From Actinomycetes bacterium (GTDB lineage: Bacteria > Actinomycetota > Thermoleophilia > RBG-16-64-13), in contig JAJFUK010000156.1 in the NCBI GenBank assembly GCA_021372435.1, positions 1 to 45,153 of the forward strand: DNA of 45,153 nucleotides. The letters run 5' to 3'. Below the pieces are notes generated by a model. The model worked only from the letters and a program-made list of their open reading frames with translations. It did not search any database and had not been told where the DNA came from. This document shows positions 23,589 through 31,395 of this stretch, piece by piece (the first letter of the stretch is position 1; each line of letters begins with the position of its first letter). The translations under genes and the position numbers were made by a program.

Positions 23589-24593
23589 GTGGCAGTATCC
23601 AAGAGCGCTACGATTCGGCCGACCGGGCCGCAGCTTGTCAGACTCTACACCAACATGGTGAGAGTACGAAGGCTGGATGAATTCCTGGTGGATGCCTACT
23701 ACAGTGGTAGGTTGGCCGGTCCCTTCTTTCACAGCCAGCAGGGGCAAGAAGCCATCGGCGCGGGCGCGTGCACCTTTCTCAGGCCGGACGACTACGTCTG
23801 GTACACGCATCGGGGCCACGGCGTGTGCGAGGCCATCTGCAAAGGACTTCCCATGCGGGCTTTCGTGGCGGAGCATTTCGGCAAAGCGACGGGTTCTTGC
23901 AACGGCATCGGCTTCATCAATACCTGCGCTCCGGAGCTTGGGATGTTCGGCATGGGGGGCACCGTAGGCGGCGAGTCCACCTTGGCCGCCGGCACGGCTC
24001 TAGCGGCCCAGTTCAGAGGGAAGGGCCAGGCGGTGCTCTGCTTCCTTGGGGACGGAGCCATGGGAGAGGGAAGCGTGCACACCGCGCTTCTCATGAGCGC
24101 GAACTGGAACCTTCCGGTCGTATGGTTATGCTCGAACAATGGAATGAGCATGTGGGTGCCGGTAGAGGCTGCCTACCCGAAAGAGAATGTTGCGGATCTG
24201 GCCTTCGGCTACGATATCCCGTCGACGATCGAGGATGGTCAGGACGTGGCGGCGGTGTACTCGGCGGTTCACACCGCGGTCGAGCGGGCACGATCGGGTC
24301 AGGGACCGAGCTTCATCGAGTTCAAGACGTGCCGCTACAGGCCTCAGGTCGAAGGTGTCGCTGACTACTGCCTGGACGGCCTGCGCGACCCAGTGGAAGT
24401 CAAGCGCTGGAAGCAGAGGGACCCAATCGACCTGTGTGCCAGGCGGCTGCTGGAGGAGAAGATCCTCACTCGTGAAGACCTCGACCGTATAGACGAGGAA
24501 GCACTAGCCGAAGTGCAAGACGCGGAGAGATTCGCCGCCGAGAGTCCGCTCCCGGACCCGAGCCTCCTCGATACTGCTCTCTACGCCAGCTAA
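23589..24593 (+). CDS. TPP-dependent 2-oxoacid/acetoin dehydrogenase E1, alpha subunit
   Basis: E1 alpha subunit of about 334 residues. It contains LYTNMVRVRRLDEFLVDAYYSGRLAG, HSQQGQEAIGAGAC and YTHRGHGV. The TPP motif is GDGAMGEGSVHTALLMSANWNLPVVWLCSNN shortened to its key residues: GDGA...WNLP...NN, which binds Mg-TPP. This branch includes acetoin dehydrogenase AcoA and pyruvate dehydrogenase PdhA; the sequence alone does not decide the substrate. The GTG at 23589 is used because AAAGGA lies 11 nt upstream and the family core begins soon after; ATG 23553 and TTG 23508 are in-frame alternatives. The beta subunit follows after 15 nt. No lipoyl E2 or E3 gene is in the window, so the acceptor is unknown. 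Confidence 0.85.
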   Translation: MAVSKSATIRPTGPQLVRLYTNMVRVRRLDEFLVDAYYSGRLAGPFFHSQQGQEAIGAGACTFLRPDDYVWYTHRGHGVCEAICKGLPMRAFVAEHFGKATGSCNGIGFINTCAPELGMFGMGGTVGGESTLAAGTALAAQFRGKGQAVLCFLGDGAMGEGSVHTALLMSANWNLPVVWLCSNNGMSMWVPVEAAYPKENVADLAFGYDIPSTIEDGQDVAAVYSAVHTAVERARSGQGPSFIEFKTCRYRPQVEGVADYCLDGLRDPVEVKRWKQRDPIDLCARRLLEEKILTREDLDRIDEEALAEVQDAERFAAESPLPDPSLLDTALYAS

Positions 24594-24608
24594 ACAAAGG
24601 ACCGCAAG

Positions 24609-25631
24609 TTGAGAGAGATTACATACAGGCAGGCTATCAACGAAGCGCTGCACGAAGAGATGGAGCGGGACGAATCAGTATTCATTCTGGGCGAGTCCGT
24701 CTGTCGCGAGCAATGGGACACTCACCGAGGTCTCGTACAACGGTTCGGCCGCGCCAGGATCCGTGACACCGCTATCAGTGAAGCCGCCATCGTCGGCGCC
24801 GCTGTAGGAGCGGCTCTAGCAGGATATCGACCCATCGCTGACATTATGTTTTCAGACTTTCTGTTCTGCGCCGCCGATGAGACCTTGAACCAGGCTGCGA
24901 CACATCGGTTCTCCAATGGTGGCAAGACTAAGGTTCCCATGGTCATCAAGACGGCGATAGGAGGCTACAGCAGCAGTGGGCCTATGCACTCGCAGTGCCC
25001 GGAAGGTTTCCTATGGCACCGCCCAGGTTTGAGAATCGCACTGCCGTCGGCGCCCTATGACGCAAAGGGCCTGCTTAAGACGGCCATAAGGGACAACAAC
25101 CCCGTGGTCTTCTTGTTCCACAAGCTCCTGCTAGATGTAAGGGGCGAAGTGCCCGAGGACGAATATGTCGTTCCGCTGGGATCGGCCGACATCAAAAGAG
25201 AGGGGGCGGATGTTACTGTCGTCGCGACTTCGTACATGGTTAGAATGGCCCTAGACGTGGCGAACCAATTGACGAGGTACGGCGTCAGCACCGAAGTGGT
25301 AGACGTCAGGACTCTGGAGCCGCTCGACCTCGACACGATAGTTGAATCGGTGGACAAGACCGGGCGAGTCGTGGTCGTGGATGAGGACGTCTCACGGTGC
25401 GGTGTGACCGCCGAGATTGCGTTGCGCATTATGGAAGCGGTCTCCCGGCCTCTACTCGCACCGGTGAAGAGGGTCGCAGCCGCGGATCTTCCCATCCCCG
25501 CTGGGCATCTGGAGCGGCGGGTATTGCCGAAGCCCCAGGACATCGCCGACGCCATCGGCACCCTTATGAACATCGATGGACGACTTGTGGTCGAGGGATT
25601 CTCAGAGAAGCCTGGATTCAGCGTTGGCTGA
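24609..25631 (+). CDS. TPP-dependent 2-oxoacid/acetoin dehydrogenase E1, beta subunit
   Basis: E1 beta subunit of 340 residues. It opens with REITYRQAINEALHEEMERDESVFILGE and contains FGRARIRDTAISEAAIVGAAVGAAL, GGYSSSGPMHSQ (the beta-subunit His near TPP) and PSAPYDAKGLL. A transketolase C-type domain follows, ending in VVVDEDVSRCGVTAEIALRI. It should pair with the preceding alpha subunit as an alpha2beta2 decarboxylating E1. The TTG start has AAAGGA 7 nt upstream and is well supported. Lower GC at some third positions than in the hydrogenase genes hints at a different history for this region. Confidence 0.88.
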   Translation: MREITYRQAINEALHEEMERDESVFILGESVCREQWDTHRGLVQRFGRARIRDTAISEAAIVGAAVGAALAGYRPIADIMFSDFLFCAADETLNQAATHRFSNGGKTKVPMVIKTAIGGYSSSGPMHSQCPEGFLWHRPGLRIALPSAPYDAKGLLKTAIRDNNPVVFLFHKLLLDVRGEVPEDEYVVPLGSADIKREGADVTVVATSYMVRMALDVANQLTRYGVSTEVVDVRTLEPLDLDTIVESVDKTGRVVVVDEDVSRCGVTAEIALRIMEAVSRPLLAPVKRVAAADLPIPAGHLERRVLPKPQDIADAIGTLMNIDGRLVVEGFSEKPGFSVG

Positions 25632-25675
25632 GGTCCTTCTCCTCCGTCTGGGGACCGAGCCCGACCTCTATGGTC

Positions 25676-26896
25676 CTAGGACAGCATCTTGTCCACGACA
25701 ATCGATCCTTCTTTTAGGACCATGCAGATATTCTTCGTGTCGCCGATGTTCTCAGCAGGGTCGCCGTCAACTATCAGGATGTCCGCTAGAAGCCCCTCTT
25801 TGATGGTGCCCACTTTGTGATCGATGCCGAGTATTGTCGCGTTATTGTGAGTAGCACACTTGATGGCTTCGAGCGGCGGCATCCCTAGGCCATACACATA
25901 CTCCCTCAGCTCTGCGTGCAGGGAACGCCCCCACGCGATACCAGGGGCCCCAGAATCGCATCCACAGCCCATATGTACGCCTGCCTCGTAGGCCTTCCTA
26001 TAGTGAGGGATGAAGTACCCATCGACGGTCGTGGGAACTCCCTTCTCGACCATGAGGCGGTCGCAAGTGCGCGCGAGGATGATGGTGGGCGTGAACCAGG
26101 TACCCTTGTCCACCATCAGCTGGAACAACCGGTCGTACGTGGCTTCCTCTGGAAGTTCCGCGAGACCTACCGCGATCAAGTGATCGATCTCGTCCGCCCC
26201 GTAGTTGATGAGCCTAATCGCATCGGACGCGCGGTCTATGTGGCACATCACCCACAGACCGTGCTTGTGGCCCTCGTCGACGATGGCTTCCATGACGTCG
26301 TCGGTCAGGGGCTCCAGGGTCCCGGGGTAGACTGACAGCCCGGACACGGCCACGGTGACCTTGAGATAGTTGACGCCGGCCGCCGCCAGCTCACGAACAC
26401 ATTGTCTGGCCTCCTCCGCGGTCTCCGGATAGGAGCCCGCGTTCTTCATAGTGTCTGGGTCGCTTCGCCAGACGGTCGTCGCGGGGTGGCCGTCTATCTT
26501 CCCGAATTGCTTTCCACAGCAGATCATGCGCGGACCGCGGAGTAGGCCGTGCTCGATCATGTCGCGGGTCTCTAACGCGTCCTTAAGCCAGTCCCCGCAA
26601 CTCCTGATCGTTGTGACGCCCCAGGCCAGCGTGGCGTCGCGCACTGGTGCGTAGTTGAACGACTCCGTTGCGTTGTTGAGACCGGGACGATCTTCGCGAT
26701 CACCGAAATGTGCATGGCTGTCCATCAGTCCCGGAAGGAGGGTCTTGCCCTTCAGGTCGATGACCGTGGCGTCATCGGGCACCGGCACATTTCTTGCCGC
26801 CGCCGCAATCATCTTTCCCTTCACCAGCACCGTCGCTCCGGCCACGGGTGCCGCGCCGGTTCCGTCGATAAGATGCGCGTTGGTGAAAGCTAGCAT
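25676..26896 (-). CDS. Amidohydrolase (imidazolonepropionase / prolidase-like)
   Basis: Metal-dependent amidohydrolase of 406 residues. The N-terminal beta-sandwich strand is TNAHLIDGTG, followed by GLMDSHAHFGD with the HxH metal pair, a carboxylysine or equivalent around VNYLKVTVAVSG, MCHIDRAS and DEIDHL (later metal His), CGCDSGAPG (catalytic Asp) and the C-terminal GTIKEGLLADILIVDGDP. It belongs to the broad group annotated as Xaa-Pro dipeptidase or imidazolonepropionase-like; substrates are cyclic amides, dipeptides or related compounds. GGGAGAGACC precedes the ATG. It is the third gene of the TetR-led operon, so it probably acts in the same catabolic route as the M29-like protein. Confidence 0.85.
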   Translation of the reverse strand: MLAFTNAHLIDGTGAAPVAGATVLVKGKMIAAAARNVPVPDDATVIDLKGKTLLPGLMDSHAHFGDREDRPGLNNATESFNYAPVRDATLAWGVTTIRSCGDWLKDALETRDMIEHGLLRGPRMICCGKQFGKIDGHPATTVWRSDPDTMKNAGSYPETAEEARQCVRELAAAGVNYLKVTVAVSGLSVYPGTLEPLTDDVMEAIVDEGHKHGLWVMCHIDRASDAIRLINYGADEIDHLIAVGLAELPEEATYDRLFQLMVDKGTWFTPTIILARTCDRLMVEKGVPTTVDGYFIPHYRKAYEAGVHMGCGCDSGAPGIAWGRSLHAELREYVYGLGMPPLEAIKCATHNNATILGIDHKVGTIKEGLLADILIVDGDPAENIGDTKNICMVLKEGSIVVDKMLS

Positions 26897-26969
26897 GGTC
26901 TCTCCCTCTCTCTATCTCTATTGTCTCGCGTCGCTTTCAGCTCGAGGTCATTTCGGCGGAGATCCGCCC

Positions 26970-28157
26970 CTACCACGACCTGGGCTCGGGCTGGAGTCCC
27001 GGCCGGTCCGGGTACTTGGTCGCAACTGCCTTGACCGCCGGACTGTCCAGCGCGGTCAGGTACCCCCTGTCCCAGACGAGATTGTCCCCCACACGAAGGG
27101 AAGCCGTCCTCAGGTCCCCCGTGCAGTGCATCCAGTAGTTGTATGAAGGCGTCCAATCGGGTGCGCCGACATGCACATGGATGTTGCACGTGTGGGCGTG
27201 CTCGATCATGCGACGATGAAGAATGTTTGGGCACTGGTAGGGAGAGACGCTCGCTTGCGGATGAACCCCACCGTGCAGGTGGTCGAAACGATAGACACCG
27301 TCTCCGAGGATCTCCTTCATTTTGACCAAGAACCGCTTTAGAGCCTCGGCCTCTTCGCCACCCTCGATCCCGACGATCCGGCTGTCCTCGACCACGAGCT
27401 TGATCGGGGAGCTGAAGTAGGGAGAGATTCCTATGAAACGGGACCAGTAACTGAGCATGCAGTCGAAAACACAGGTGCCGTTCACATCTCCCATCGAGAT
27501 GGGGGGGAAGACCCATTCCGGCCAGGGCCGGTAGTACCCACCGTATTCGTGCCGCCAAACATCATAGGCGGGAAAGAACACCCGGGTTGATTCAGCGGCA
27601 ACACCTTGGTCCGCGCCCCCCGGCGGCAGGACCACGCCCGTCATCTGGGTGCCCCGGTCGTCCCACATCTCCCAGGAAAACCCGGGCACGAAAGGTAGGG
27701 AGGCTTCATGACGGATCTGGCTCACGAGTTCGTAAGGAGTGCGCGCCCACGCGGTGCAGAGCAGGGGAGCCGTGGTGGCAAAATTGCGTACATGTGGTAT
27801 GTGATCCCGGAAGGCCAGATCTTTCATCTCGACATTTTCCTCGAGTTCAAGGTCCAGGGAGTTGAGGATGAGTATGTCGCTGGCTCGAATCGCAGCCTTC
27901 GCGGCGGGTGGTATACGCCAGGCGTGCGGCTTCATCGGTTCATCTATCCAGAGAACGGATGGATTGGCACCCCGAGCCGCGATGCCTGATTGGATCCAGC
28001 CTATCGCATCCTGGTCAACCACGTTGTCTCCACCATAGAGACCATCAACATGGGCAAGAAGCAGAATCTCCTGCCCTGGTTCAACGCGAACGCAATTATC
28101 CAAGAAATCGTTGATGGCTGTCATTGCAGCCTTGGGAACACCAGGTGCCGCGCTCAT
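26970..28157 (-). CDS. M29 aminopeptidase / NicX-like metalloenzyme
   Basis: A 395-residue protein resembling the aminopeptidase T (M29) superfamily, which also contains the ring-cleaving 2,5-dihydroxypyridine dioxygenase NicX. Visible landmarks are an N-terminal alpha/beta part (VEPGQEILLLAHVDG, ILILNSLDLELEENVEM) and a C-terminal part with His/Glu-rich motifs: FDHLHGGVHPQA, EHAHTCNIHVHVG and WMHCTGDLRTASL. Those His residues are plausible metal ligands. Peptidase or oxygenase function cannot be settled from sequence, and a hydrolase acting on a small molecule is possible. AAGGGGAGGG precedes the ATG. It lies between the TetR and amidohydrolase genes. Confidence 0.6.
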   Translation of the reverse strand: MSAAPGVPKAAMTAINDFLDNCVRVEPGQEILLLAHVDGLYGGDNVVDQDAIGWIQSGIAARGANPSVLWIDEPMKPHAWRIPPAAKAAIRASDILILNSLDLELEENVEMKDLAFRDHIPHVRNFATTAPLLCTAWARTPYELVSQIRHEASLPFVPGFSWEMWDDRGTQMTGVVLPPGGADQGVAAESTRVFFPAYDVWRHEYGGYYRPWPEWVFPPISMGDVNGTCVFDCMLSYWSRFIGISPYFSSPIKLVVEDSRIVGIEGGEEAEALKRFLVKMKEILGDGVYRFDHLHGGVHPQASVSPYQCPNILHRRMIEHAHTCNIHVHVGAPDWTPSYNYWMHCTGDLRTASLRVGDNLVWDRGYLTALDSPAVKAVATKYPDRPGLQPEPRSW

Positions 28158-28187
28158 GTGCTTTGCCCTCCCCTTACCGACCTTTTG

Positions 28188-28964
28188 TCAGAGCTTGCCT
28201 TCGCGGAGCGTCTCAGCGTTTCCAAGGACGGTTGCCGCTGGCCGAAGAGTTGCCTCTGTACTCGACTCTGCGCATGAGGTGGATCGCTCCGAATCCTCCA
28301 TGTCGCGGAGGAACAGGTCCAGGATCTTCCTGGAGATGCCTTCCGACACGAACTCATCGATCCCCATGAGTTGGGTCACGTCTTCCGCCCAGAAAAGAAG
28401 CATCATCTCATAGGCGGCCGTCCGCGAGTCCGTGTCCTTCCGTATGACACCCTGGCGCTTCCCCTCTTCCACATACGCGACAAGCGTATCTAGAGTGTCT
28501 CGCTGTCGACGACCTACCGCCTCGCTCAGCCCAGAGTCACGGGGAGCCGTCATAAACTCGAAGATGGGTATGACGAAGCCGTAGAACTCGTTGGTGATGA
28601 AGGTAGCGTGGGTCTCGCCTAGGATCCGCAGACCTTCAAGCGCGTCCTGAGCTTCGCTCCAGAGGGACAGGTGCCTGGAGACCCTCTCGAACAGCGCGTT
28701 GACGGCGGCCAACAGCATATCCTGCCGGCTGGGGAAGTGAGCATAGAGCGAGGGGGCCTCCATGCCGACTTCCTGGGCGATGCGGGACACAGTCGCTTCC
28801 TGCAGCCCGTGGCTCGCAATCAGGCGCAATGCAGCGTCCGCGATCTGGGCTTGCCTCTCAGGGCTGCTCAGGCGAATGCGAGGAGCCTTGCCGGCCGACG
28901 CAGTTTCGTGCCTGGTTCGCACGGACTTGCGAGGAGCACCCTGCTTGCTTGTCGAATCATCCAA
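28188..28964 (-). CDS. TetR/AcrR family regulator (copy 1), likely repressor of the island
   Basis: TetR regulator of about 258 residues. After a basic, disordered N-terminus the HTH reads ERQAQIADAALRLIASHG...ATVSRIAQEVGMEAPSLYAHF, then a ligand-binding helical domain ending with LLFWAEDVTQLMGIDEF. The TTG at 28964 is preferred (AAGGGAAG 6 nt upstream) over a GTG at 29012. It leads an operon with the M29-like and amidohydrolase genes and is divergent from the UbiD operon. A palindrome CCTAAC-N8-GTTAGG lies over its own -35 box, so autoregulation is likely. It is clearly paralogous to the TetR at 42207. Confidence 0.9.
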   Translation of the reverse strand: MDDSTSKQGAPRKSVRTRHETASAGKAPRIRLSSPERQAQIADAALRLIASHGLQEATVSRIAQEVGMEAPSLYAHFPSRQDMLLAAVNALFERVSRHLSLWSEAQDALEGLRILGETHATFITNEFYGFVIPIFEFMTAPRDSGLSEAVGRRQRDTLDTLVAYVEEGKRQGVIRKDTDSRTAAYEMMLLFWAEDVTQLMGIDEFVSEGISRKILDLFLRDMEDSERSTSCAESSTEATLRPAATVLGNAETLREGKL

Positions 28965-29124
28965 TGCCGTCTTCCCTTCTCGCCTCTGAGTTACCTGGCA
29001 CCTGGCAAGCACAGCTGTCTTCAGTGCCTCGCCAGGGCGTCACATGGTGTCTTGGAACACTCGCTCGATTGAGCTCCGGTGTAACCCAACTCCTCATGAA
29101 CACAGTCTTGCTCAGGTCAGTCCC

Positions 29125-29182
29125 TTGACGCGCTTGCACTGTAGTATAGAATAGCTGGCGGACCTAACTAGTACAAGTTAGG
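29125..29182. promoter_or_regulatory. Divergent promoters with a TetR-type operator
   Basis: Operator: CCTAAC-N8-GTTAGG at 29163-29182, a perfect palindrome in its arms. The - strand promoter has TTGTAC (29176-29171), 17 nt, then TATTCT (29153-29148), so the operator covers its -35 box. The + strand promoter candidate has TTGACG (29125-29130), 16 nt, then TAGAAT (29147-29152), so the operator lies at its transcription start. One bound repressor would close both promoters. Confidence 0.75.
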
Positions 29183-29203
29183 TAACCGTGCCGAAGAGAG
29201 AGT

Positions 29204-29677
29204 ATGCAGAAGACGAGGCTGTGTTTCTTGGGCTGTGGCACCGTGGCCTTGAAAGGATACAAGCTGTTGTGGAGCCGTTGTTCGGCTGAGCTTGGCCGCT
29301 TTGCCAGCTACTGTGCACTTGTCGACCGCCCCGATGCCGTTGTCGTCGTTCAGGAGAAGGATTACCGAGCGGGGCGGGATTCTATGCAGTCCGAATATCA
29401 CAGCTACCGGGACCCTTCACTCGATTCGCAGCTACATAAGCTGAACTTTATTGATAATCGAGAGATCTTCGGGGGAATCTGGCTCGATGAGACCCCGGGC
29501 CATTCCCTGGGCCAGAGCACCATGGTGGCGGACCCGGCAGCCTTTCACATGGATCCAGTCGCCGCATACAGACCGATTGCGCGGGTAGAAGAGCTTCCGG
29601 CCAAGCACGACGCCGGGGCCTTCTTCGATCACGCCTCTGACAATTCGCTCGTCTGCAAGGCATGGAGGTGGTACTGA
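29204..29677 (+). pseudogene. Metallo-beta-lactamase-fold hydrolase remnant, metal-binding region deleted
   Basis: A 157-codon frame with the flavour of an AHL-lactonase-like MBL protein: LGCGTVALKGYKLL at the start, then VVQEKDYRAGRDSM, and the late motif DETPGHSLGQSTM followed by HMDPVAAYRPIARVEE. The central region that should hold HxHxDH, about 50-80 residues, is missing; VVVVQEKDYR joins directly to the N-terminal part. Without those ligands hydrolase activity is not expected. The open frame, GAAGAGAGAG ribosome site and 1-nt overlap with the UbiD start show it is still translated and may serve mainly to couple UbiD translation. Confidence 0.65.
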
Positions 29678-31137
29678 TGGATGCCGCGCAAATCATCGAC
29701 CTCCGCACGGCTCTTGAGTTTCTTGAAGCCGTCCCGGGTCAGCTGACATCAACCGCCGTGGAGGTCGACCCCTATCTCGAGTTAGCCGGCGTATATAGGC
29801 GAGTGGGCTCGGGTACACCGACGGCCCCGCCCACCAAGATCGGGCCAGCCATGCTCTTCACGAATGTCAAGGGTCACGACTTGCCGGTGGTGGTCGGCGT
29901 ACTTGCCAGCCGGGAGCGGACCGCCCTTCTCTTGGGCAGCACGAAGGAAAGGCTGATGTTCGACCTTCTCGCCGCATTGGAACATCCGGTTCCTCCAGCA
30001 CGGCTGCGGGCAGGGGCCAAAGCTCACTGTCAGGAAGTGGTCATCAAACCGCCGTTCGACATTCGCAAGTTCCTGCCGGCCGTGGTCAGCACCAAAAAGG
30101 ATTGCGGGGCTTTTCTGAACATGGCCATCGTGCGCGGGGAGGACCCTGAGAATGGCCAATCCGACGTGACGTTCCATCGCATGTGTCTCCAAGGGCCTGA
30201 CACCATGACGGTGGAGTTCACCCCTGGCCGGCACATCGACTGCTTCCGTCGAAAGGCCGAGGCGGAAGGCAAGCCGTTCGCCGCCTCCATAAACATCGGC
30301 TTGGATCCCGCCGTGCACGTGGCCACTTCTTTCGAGGCCCCTACGACGCCGCTAGGTTTCGACGAGTTGACGATTGCCGGGGCTCTGCGGCAGCGACCAG
30401 TGGAACTGGTGGACTGCGTGTCGCAACCTGCACTGGCTATCGCCAGCGCTGAGATCGTGCTGGAGGGAGAATTCAGGCCCGGCGAGTACGCGGACGAAGA
30501 CGCCGTCAACGGGGGCGGGTGGGCCATGCCCGAGTTCCCGGGCTATGAAGGTAGAGCCCACGCTCACCAGCCGGTCTTTCACGTGACTGCCATCACCCAC
30601 CGAACTGACCCGATCTTCCAGATGCTCATAGGACCGGGAGAGGAACATGTCACTCTTACCGGTCTCCCCACCGAAGCCAGTATCTACAGGCTCATCCACG
30701 ACGCCATGCCCGGCTTCCTTCAGAACGTGTACTGCCACTCTGCGGGAGGCGGGAAGTATCTCGCCATACTGCAGGTGAAGAAAAGGCATCCCATGGACGA
30801 GGGCCGTCAGCGCCAGGCGGCCCTAACGGCCTTCACCGCCTTCTCCGAGCTGAAACACGTCATCTTGGTCGACGAAGACGTGAATCTCTACGATACGAAC
30901 GATGTTTTGTGGGCCATGACCACCCGCTACCAGGGAGATGTGGACACCGTCTGCATTCCGGGGGTGCGCTGTCATCCGGGGGATCCCAGCGCCACCGCCA
31001 ACTACAACCCCATGCTGCGCGACAGGGGCATCTCCTGCAAGACCATCTTCGATTGCACTGTTCCGTTTGCCTTGAAGGAGCGTTTTGAGCGAGCCCAGTT
31101 CGCGGATGTGGACTTGGACAAGTTCATGGCTGAATGA
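29677..31137 (+). CDS. UbiD family (prFMN-dependent) decarboxylase
   Basis: A 486-residue UbiD-type decarboxylase. It has the N-terminal DLRTALEFLEAVPGQL, the core PPFDIRKFLPAVVSTKKDCG, the LEGEFRPGEYADE region carrying conserved Glu, a MPEFPGYEG loop, and the C-terminal VILVDEDVNLYDTNDVLWAMTTR helix. UbiD enzymes use prenylated FMN to decarboxylate or carboxylate aromatic or alpha,beta-unsaturated acids; the partner flavin prenyltransferase UbiX is not in the window. ATG 29677 (GGAGGT 7 nt upstream) is preferred over 29662. It lies downstream of the broken MBL gene, under the divergent TetR-operator promoter, so its substrate probably belongs to the same pathway as the transporter cargo. Confidence 0.88.
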   Translation: MDAAQIIDLRTALEFLEAVPGQLTSTAVEVDPYLELAGVYRRVGSGTPTAPPTKIGPAMLFTNVKGHDLPVVVGVLASRERTALLLGSTKERLMFDLLAALEHPVPPARLRAGAKAHCQEVVIKPPFDIRKFLPAVVSTKKDCGAFLNMAIVRGEDPENGQSDVTFHRMCLQGPDTMTVEFTPGRHIDCFRRKAEAEGKPFAASINIGLDPAVHVATSFEAPTTPLGFDELTIAGALRQRPVELVDCVSQPALAIASAEIVLEGEFRPGEYADEDAVNGGGWAMPEFPGYEGRAHAHQPVFHVTAITHRTDPIFQMLIGPGEEHVTLTGLPTEASIYRLIHDAMPGFLQNVYCHSAGGGKYLAILQVKKRHPMDEGRQRQAALTAFTAFSELKHVILVDEDVNLYDTNDVLWAMTTRYQGDVDTVCIPGVRCHPGDPSATANYNPMLRDRGISCKTIFDCTVPFALKERFERAQFADVDLDKFMAE

Positions 31138-31296
31138 ATGGCTCATGCTATGGCCCGATGTCTAGGGCCGGACGTGGTTCTCCGGCGCCATCGCAGCTTC
31201 ATGGGGTACCGTCGCACGAAGGGTTGGTCTTCAGCTTGGTTTCAGGCACCCCGAGCTGCTCGCTCGTTCACCGGTTCCGGTCGGGCAGGATAGTTC

Positions 31297-31355
31297 TTGA
31301 CAAGGCATTCTCTATGTCCTAACATGAGTTAGGGCTCTAACTTACGTACGTTAGG
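31297..31355 (+). promoter_or_regulatory. Promoter of the transporter operon with two TetR-type palindromes
   Basis: TTGACA (31297-31302), 17 nt, then TAACAT (31320-31325). The palindrome CCTAAC-N4-GTTAGG (31318-31333) overlaps the -10 box. A second, TCTAAC-N8-GTTAGG (31336-31355), matches the architecture of the operator at 29163-29182. Repression by the same TetR protein is the simplest reading. Confidence 0.78.
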
Positions 31356-31395
31356 AACTTACGCCCGGGGCATCGCGACAAGGGAGAGGTGAGAG

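Noticed and set aside
25673-25682. GTCCTAGGAC palindrome between convergent genes
   Set aside because: Ten bases with no loop or T-run is too little to call a terminator.
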